A stretch of DNA of 64,000 nt from Liolophura sinensis (lineage: Eukaryota; Mollusca; Polyplacophora; Chitonida; Chitonidae), in assembly GCF_032854445.1 (NCBI RefSeq), contig NC_088306.1, positions 16,897,764 to 16,961,763 on the forward strand, read 5' to 3'. The notes below the pieces were generated by a model. That model saw only the letters and a program-made list of their open reading frames with translations. It was not told the DNA's origin and did not search any database. A program made the position numbers and the translations under genes. Positions 56,906 to 64,000 of this stretch are shown here, piece by piece. The stretch's first letter is position 1. Each line of letters opens with the position of its first letter.

Positions 56906-58336
56906 CTTTTCTGCTATATTACACAATAATCTTAAGCTGCTGACACATGTACACATAACCTCTATCCACAATTCCTCACAGGCCTGTAACCACTTCAATT
57001 TCAGAGGCAGTGACATGATCAGTCCCTGACAGCGGCATTGTTTCAATCAGCATCTAGAAGAACTGTCGCCAACTTTAGCTTAAATATAACTCAGCACTTC
57101 CCAGCAAGCATTTTCACACAAAACAAAATACATATAGTTTCCTAACAAAACAGCTACATGGTGAAAGACCTTAATACACAGTCTACATGTACTGCTGTGG
57201 ACTAAATACAATGTACATCTCTAAAAACATGATTTACACATGCACACAACACGAATCATTTCAAATATCATCCTTAGAATACCAAATGCAGTTCAAGATA
57301 ACTGCCTGCTCCATTTACATGTATACACGTAAAAAAGGGGAGAAAAAAAAACAAAAAAATGAAATAACCCAAAATGTGTCAAGCATTAGTGCATACACAA
57401 GTATGTTACCTTACTTTGTATATGATGTAGCAAAATATATGTACATGTAAACAAACACAGATACTGTAATGTACTTTAATCTGACAGTAAAGATAAAAAA
57501 TCCTGGAGGAGATTGTACCTGTATTTAAGTCCAAACTCCGGTCGTTTCCCTGTTCTTGACACTGCCGTACACACTACACATACTGTTTTATATGTACATC
57601 ACCGTTCATCACAAATATTGGTACACACAGGAATTCCCTATCAACATGCCACTTTGGTTAAGGCTGTTCACCTGTTGACTTTTATTTGATATTTCATACA
57701 AGTCACTGTTATACAGTACAGCATAATTTAAGACGTGATCTATATGTCATGTTATTGTATCCGGGTTTTCAGTTGGCCCAATGTAGCCCTTAGACTGCAA
57801 TGGCATCATACATGTTGTACATGGAAGAATGGCAAAATTGTCCCCATTTATTACAACATAGATAGATCAGTTGAATGACCAGTTCACACTCGAATTTTTT
57901 GTGTAGAAGAAAAGTTTGATTTTCACCAGGCTGATGTTAACAATCTGAACATACATCAGCTAAGAAATATGTACATTCAGGTACATGTATATACCACTAA
58001 AGTACTAGAGAATTACATAAAAGGGACTGAATACATTTACTTTATTATGACATAAAAAGTCATGCACATTTTCTCAGTGGTGGTGTAAAGGAGATATGCA
58101 TACAATTTATTTTATTCAGCTTTTTCTATACGCTTTATACACATGTCCTACATGTACATGTACACATGCAACCTTTGTTGTATATCTTGTGACTCATTCT
58201 TAAACATGGTCTGTAACTTTTCCTTTGAATAAAACTTCCTTGTTACCAATAAATGCATGCAAATGTAGACAAATCAGTCAAAGAATTCATTTATTTCTTT
58301 TACTTATATGTACCGGTACTTGCTGTTTAGTACCAT

Positions 58337-58663
58337 ATACAAGAATTTTTCATTTGCACAATGGAAATCAAAAGGCAAAAACTTTCCAAAATGTGACAAG
58401 TGCTCTTGAACAACACAAACAACACAATTAGTCAGGTAATCTACAAATTTGCTGTCAAAGGCCAGACTTGAACCCGCAAATCATGTATTCTCGGAATTTT
58501 TCATGTGCACAATGGCAGTCACATGGCACAAACGTTCCCACGTGACATACATATACATGTATGTATGCAGATGTACTGGTGGAAGACAAGTGCTCTTGAA
58601 CTACACATACATTGAGTCAGGTAATCTACAAATTCCCTGTCAGAGGCCAGATTTGAACCCACA
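58337..58663 (-). repeat. Tandem pair of about 150-170 bp
   Basis: Two direct copies (58337-58481 and 58492-58663) share atttttcat(t/g)tgcacaatgg, gacaagtgctcttgaac, gtcaggtaatctacaaatt and ggccaga(c/t)ttgaaccc. Confidence 0.75.
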
Positions 58664-58725
58664 CCTCATACTGTATATCCTGGGAAATGAAGATCCTCAA
58701 ACCACTAGACCAGGGACTGCTCCAT
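58625..58725 (-). mobile_element. tRNA-like SINE head
   Basis: The minus strand reads CTGGTCTAGTGGTTTGAGGA (A-box-like) and GTGGGTTCAAATC (B-box-like). It is linked to the tandem pair above and resembles the head near 5.3 kb. Read as a SINE, not a tRNA gene, because no acceptor stem pairs. Confidence 0.45.
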
Positions 58726-58799
58726 CATTCAAACTAAGACCAGTTTCTAGTTACTCTAACATGGACAAGAGAGTCATGGACAACTAAGTCAGGGATTCG

Positions 58800-61340
58800 C
58801 CAATGGTTTCATGAGTACCTAGATGTAGGTCAGTGGCTATATGAGGCCAATAACCCACATGTTAAAAACTATACCCCTACATAACAGGGTAGGCAGATTT
58901 GTCACCACACTACAGCCTTTCTTAATAATGAAGGAGTCAGAGAAGTACATTGTACTCAGCTGTATGTAGGCGATGTAAATGCACACTGCATGTGACAGTG
59001 ACTAGGCCTGGCTGGCACAACTAGGTCTACGTTTTTCATGATGTTTTGCCGCAGTAATGTTCAAACAATGCTGTGATAAAAGGTCACATGCAGATCTATG
59101 TAATTTCAGACCCTAATAAGGACATTTGAAATTGAAATAGAAGGAAAGTAAAAATCACAGGGAGACCAGTACAGTAATTCTTCAACATTTTCACATGTAT
59201 GTGCAAGGTGTTTACTCAGGCATATTCTGAGGGCATTATTCTCTGTTGATGGAAAAAAAGTATACTTTCTGTGATGCCCTGACACTGACCAATCCTATCA
59301 GTGTAGTTTTGCCTAAAAAATCAAATTAAAAAGGTGCATAAATTGCACTAAAAGTTCCTTTTTCATATGCGAAACGGCTGAGAAATTAGGGCACATTTCA
59401 CCCATAGTTCAGCTTTTTTCTCACTTTGCTTGATTCTGATTGATTTTATAATTCAACTTCTAGGGTCACATGAGTTTTCTGTCAAGTTTGATTACCTTTT
59501 TATCAGAAAAACTTAACTGTTCGCATCAGAAGAGTCATTTTAAGGCCGTACCTGCTCTTGCCATTTTCCAGCAGAAAGCTATAAGATGAGTACACGTGAA
59601 CTCGAAAGAGGCAACTCTAGGCAACTTCCACAATGACACCTGCACACCGTGGTTGAAACATACTAAATTACTAAACTGAACCAGACCCCTAGTGAGCAGT
59701 TTATCTTGTGGTGCAGCCCCATGCCTATTTGGGGGTACACCATGCTTCTGTGAAACCACCGTGCAGTGCACCCTGCCTCTGCAAAATAATACTGTAAAAA
59801 CTTTCATTCGCTTGTCGTATCATATTCACTGAACAACGCTTCCGATTTTGGGATGATTTTTTCCCCTCCAAATAGTGAAGAGTAACTATAAAATCAAAAA
59901 CCTATGTTAGCCTCATAATTCTTACCGTGAAAGGTTTTCGAGATTTTAACATTCAGCCAACCGGGCATAACAATTAAACTTGAGATTTAGACCATTGCCA
60001 ACAGTGTGCCGAGTTAGGGTCATCTGGAGGGGAAGATCTCAGTTCACCCACAAAAAAACTAGCCACCCAGAATTCTATTCCATCTTTTTTCAAGAACCAG
60101 ACGAACCCAACTGTCAAAGCAATAACGACAACTTCCGAGTTGGCCCTCTGTCTTGAAGATTTATGCAATCTTATCATGCTTATGGGGAAAGGAAATCTTT
60201 ATACAAAGTAATCCTCAGGCATATCAGTCAAAATTTTGAATTTTTTGAGAAAAAACATGATTTTAAAGGTATGAATTTTACAAATAACTTAAGTGACTGA
60301 CTGAAGCGACAAACTTAAGTGACTTCAGTCACCAAGACCCTTTTGTTTCAAATTCCTTACCCAAATACTATTAGTAATAATCCCTGAACAAATACTATTC
60401 ATGTCCATGGTGCTATTTGTACTTGATGTCGTGCAAATCACAAAAATATAATGAACTAAAACTACATGCAGTTATACGGCATCCAAGCAGGTGGTACATA
60501 CAGCTTTTACTTCCACTTTCTAAAACTTTCCACTTTCTCCACCACAGACCGTTCAAATCTATTAAGTTCTATGCTCTTTAATACGAGCAAAAAAAATTAG
60601 ACATAATCTATTTCTAATCTGTGGGGTTTTATGTCATACTTTTGATGTTTTCTTGGCCATAACCGGAAAACAAGACCAAGTACAAAAATAATTCTTACAG
60701 ATATGTAATCCGGACGTCAAGCAGTAATGGACAGTTATTGTTATCAAACAATTTTGAGCAGTTTTTTGACTTAACATACTTTTAAACTAATTTCACTGGT
60801 CAGTTACAGAATAACTTGCATGCCAAACAAACAGTTTTTGTACCATATAGGTACAGCAATCCACCTAAAACTTTCAAGTGAAATTTCATCCAAAGACCAT
60901 TGGCCGATTTACGGAAAAAGATGGTTTAAGCTTATCAATAAAATTTAAATTGGCTGCTAAATCATGTGACTGGCTGAACAGCACAAAATGTCGAAAGCTG
61001 CTTCATATGTTGTCTATTCAAAATGCCAAGTCTCTTTTTCCTACATTTACCGGTTTTGGAGATATTGCAATTTTACCAACTGACAATGAATGAAAATAAC
61101 AAGTTTTGAACACATTTTAATGGCAAAACTATCAGTCCTAGCTGTGCGGTCCTAAAAAGAAATCAAGATCTGTGGTTGATGTATCTACTGACCAATTTTC
61201 AGCTTCGTAGCTAATATGGTGTTCGGTCACATGACATTTGAAAAATGACACTGAAATGAGCTATAATTGTAATTTAAAGAAAAACTATACAACGTCAGAA
61301 AAAATTAAACCCATGGATGTATTCAGAAGGCCAAACTACA
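58800..61340. other. Non-coding stretch
   Basis: No gene recognised. Open frames here (for example 60878-61093) have no domain and no splice support. Confidence 0.45.
59173..59394 (+). mobile_element. MITE-like element, distant copy
   Basis: Ends cagtaattcttcaacatttt and atgcgaaacggctgagaaat; interior caggcatattctgagggcat matches 7556-7776 and 35203-35398. Confidence 0.5.
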
Positions 61341-61353
61341 TCTAATAGCTCTC

Positions 61354-62700
61354 TTGTTTTTTCAAAATTCATCCACAGGTCATCAGATGACTAAAACAAC
61401 CATTTATGAATCTGTCCATAGCCATGACCTAACGATCAGTGCCAGGTTTGTTCCTTGCGTTGAGAACAGTGAGGCGGATATTTTGTCTAGAGGGTTTAGC
61501 GACTCTACAAAGTCGATGTTAGATCCAGTAATATTTAGGAAAATTTGTCGTACTTATTTTACCCCAGATATTGCTTCTCACACAAATCATCAGTTAGAGC
61601 ATTACGCATCCCGGGGTCCTGATCATATGTCTTGTATGGTAGATGTATTTAAATGTTCATGATCCAACCATTCAACTTACAACCATACCGTTTTTGCCCC
61701 TTTCAGGCTGCTGCCACAGGCCATTTTGGTGGTGCCTCAATGGCCTACACAGCTGCAATTCCCTCAGCTCACAGGAATGCTGATGGATTTTCCAACACTG
61801 CTGCCATACAGTCAGGATTTGTTAACCATACCGGGCACCGGAAAGCGTCGCCTAATTGGGAAGAGACTGAGGCTAGTCGCTTGTGTCGTATCTGGCAGAG
61901 GCTCAAGACATCGAGCGTTTCTCTCGAGGCTACAATATTCATTGCCAAGTCATGAAGAGAATCCACGAATCAACACTACCAGTATGCATGGAAGTCCTGG
62001 TGTTTTTGGTCTCATAACCGGAATGTCAAAATTCCGTTCGCAAAATTCAATAGAGGTTTTAAACTACTTGGCAGAAATGGCCAATACACATTCGTATAGC
62101 GTAGTTAATACAAATAGGTCAATGTTAATGCATACGTTGAAATTTTCACTGTGAATTATCTGCATATTTAGTTAAACGATTAATGAAAGGGGTGTATGAG
62201 GCTGCACCCCCAAGACCCAGGTATTCCACTACCTGGGATGTATCAATTGTGCTTTTCAGAAACTTTAGTCCCATTGGAAAATTTATCGCTGAAGCATCTT
62301 ACATTTAAGTTAGTAGCACTTATGGCTTTAGTGACAGCAGAAAGGGTGCAGACATTACAAACTTTGGCCATTTCTGGCTTGAGAATGTCCAGGTGTAGAC
62401 AAAAAAATGACATTTTTTGTTAGTGCAATCCATAAGACCATTTGATAGGGTGGTGGCTTAAGAAAAGCTGAGTTGATAAAGTATCATCACAGTAGTTATG
62501 TCATGTTTCCACTTTGATAGAGTACCTGAGATGTACTGTGTTCGAAGGGAGACCTGATCAGTTGTTACTATCTTTTCAAACAAGTAAACCTGTTTCTTGT
62601 AGTAACCATATCCAGGTGGTTGTGTGAAATATTGGACATGGCTGGAGTTGAAGAGTACTACTGCAGTCCTGAGGGAATTTGGTACTTAAGGGTGGAAAGT
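61354..62700 (+). pseudogene. Broken DIRS-like tyrosine-recombinase retrotransposon
   Basis: The first part reads FVPCVENSEADILSRGF, the end of a retroelement RNase H, then MLDPVIFRKI and TNHQLEHYASRGPD. After an in-frame TGA at 61660-61662 the same frame continues with VVPQWPTQLQFPQLTGMLMD and LRLVACVVSG, typical of the spacer in DIRS elements. It then enters the N-terminal core-binding part of a tyrosine recombinase (VLNYLAEMANTHSYSVVNT). Further frames carry LTFKLVALMALVTAERVQTL and KPVSCSNHIQ, from the catalytic domain. At least one stop and two frameshifts make it inactive; the 5' part is absent. Confidence 0.72.
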
Positions 62701-62865
62701 TTCTCTATGTTATATGTATGATAGTCCATGTACACAGAAAATGCGTAAAGGTTGTTGTTCTGTGTTAATAAATGAGATCTTGTGTACATTACAAACATGT
62801 ATATGAATCTGTTGTCAGTTCTTTAAAGATGCACTGTGACTCCAATTAGGTCAAGGCCATATGGA

Positions 62866-63235
62866 AAACAATTTCCTCTCTCACCCAAGCATCCTGGCGG
62901 TGAAGGATGAGAGGAATACTTTGAGTAGGGCTGAAGGCCTTGAGGGATCATACCCACCCCGTCAGTGGGGAAGGTTCTCTTAAGTTACCTCTCGATTCTT
63001 GACTACCCGCCCATTTTTGGACTGCCAACAGATTGAATTATACTTTGCAAAGACACCGGCCAGAGGTGGTGTGGGCCTTATATAGGGCCTAATAGTAGAC
63101 CCTGTGAAAATCACGTAATCAGCTGACTGTATGATGGGACATGCACTGTGACCCCTCAAGGCCTTCGGCCACACTCAAAGAATTCCTCTCATCCTTCACC
63201 TCTGGGACAATTGGATGAGAGGGGAAATTCTCATG
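62866..63235. repeat. Inverted repeat downstream of the DIRS-like remnant
   Basis: Arms of about 85-90 bp: gtgaaggatgagaggaatac then gctgaaggccttgaggg in the left arm, and gcactgtgacccctcaagg then gaattcctctcatccttcac in the right arm, around a loop of about 200 bp. It may be a terminal part of the retroelement or an independent foldback element. Confidence 0.65.
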
Positions 63236-63344
63236 GACCAATTTAAATATAAGAAAATAAGACCAAGGAAAAAGTAAAATTAAAAACTCTTATCAAGATC
63301 ATACGGAAAACTATAGGGTAGGACTTTTTTTTTTCAGATTACAC

Positions 63345-63436
63345 CCAATGAGGTTTCCTCCCACCATAATGTTGGCCATCGTCGTATAAGTGAAATATCC
63401 TTGAGTATGGCGTAAAACACCAATCAAATAAATAAA
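63345..63436 (+). mobile_element. SINE family 1, 3' fragment
   Basis: Only the last 90 bp (tttcctcccaccataatgtt, then gtgaaatatccttgagtatg, then aaacaccaatcaaataaata). The remaining 0.5 kb of the window holds no recognised feature. Confidence 0.78.
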
Positions 63437-64000
63437 TACACCCAATGAACTTATACTTAATGCTAGCCTAAATACACAGTGGAGGAAAGAGAAACAAAAT
63501 TAACAACCATAGAGGGAAATTTAAATTCATAATTTCCTTACACGTTAACACTTGACTCTCTTGAAGAGGAAATCACCGCATCAGTTCAGTTAGCAAGTCA
63601 GTTTCCACCAATTCATAAAAATCAGATCTCAGGGACATTGCAACATATACAATGCACAAAATAACCAGGAAATACAAACCTAAACCGCCCAAACAATAAA
63701 ATGACCTTTCCTCATAAACAATGAGGTACTTGTAAACATGTACATGTAATCCTTGGCTATTGAGTCTAGTAATCAACTACAGCTGATATTTTTGTGACAG
63801 ACTAGGAAGTTACAAGAGCAGCATTACATGTACATGTATGTCTACATACACTGAACACTATTCATCCATGTAGTAAGTAATGGCTGGCCCAGCCACACCC
63901 ACTCAGCCTGCAGCATGGCACCATGCCTGGTGGATTAAGCAAGCAGTTCACAAACAAGTTACATGTAGTATATCTGTGGTGATCAACACTGCCAGTACAT

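Overview
This is eukaryotic nuclear DNA. The genes are split by GT-AG introns, there are long non-coding stretches, and decayed transposons and tRNA-derived SINEs are abundant. The SINE type and the many short TACATGTA-rich tracts suggest a lophotrochozoan, most likely a mollusc; this is inference from composition and repeat style, not a database result. Three protein-coding genes could be assembled exon by exon, with splice phases that agree at every junction.

2.4-20.1 kb, + strand: a complete 19-exon gene for mitochondrial elongation factor G1 (GFM1, 746 codons). 27.5-34.3 kb, - strand: a 4-coding-exon patatin-like phospholipase closest to PNPLA4 (316 codons), with a candidate promoter and non-coding first exon near 38.4-38.5 kb. 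45.2-55.6 kb, - strand: a 10-exon PA-TM-RING E3 ubiquitin ligase of the RNF13/RNF167 type (418 codons). GFM1 and the PNPLA4-like gene converge; PNPLA4-like and RNF13-like lie in tandem. The three proteins act in different processes (mitochondrial translation, lipid or retinyl-ester hydrolysis, endosomal ubiquitination), so this is not an operon.

The rest is intronic or intergenic. It holds about 14 copies of one tRNA-type SINE (three with intact 12-13 bp target-site duplications), members of a second SINE family, two tRNA-headed fragments, several short inverted-repeat (MITE-like) elements, a broken MULE-type transposase (0.2-0.8 kb), a broken DIRS-like tyrosine-recombinase retrotransposon (61.4-62.7 kb) and at least eight tandem-repeat arrays.

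The most interesting observations concern exon boundaries. (1) The RNF13-like gene has two homologous 88-nt exons in tandem, 58 bp apart, with identical phases; including both creates an immediate stop, as expected for mutually exclusive exons in the PA domain. (2) In two unrelated genes the 3' end of an exon together with its 5' splice site has been amplified into a minisatellite: 51 bp x 11 in GFM1 exon 15, and about 66 bp x 17 in RNF13-like exon 2. (3) GFM1 also carries smaller decayed tandem copies of exon edges at exons 10, 11 and 18.
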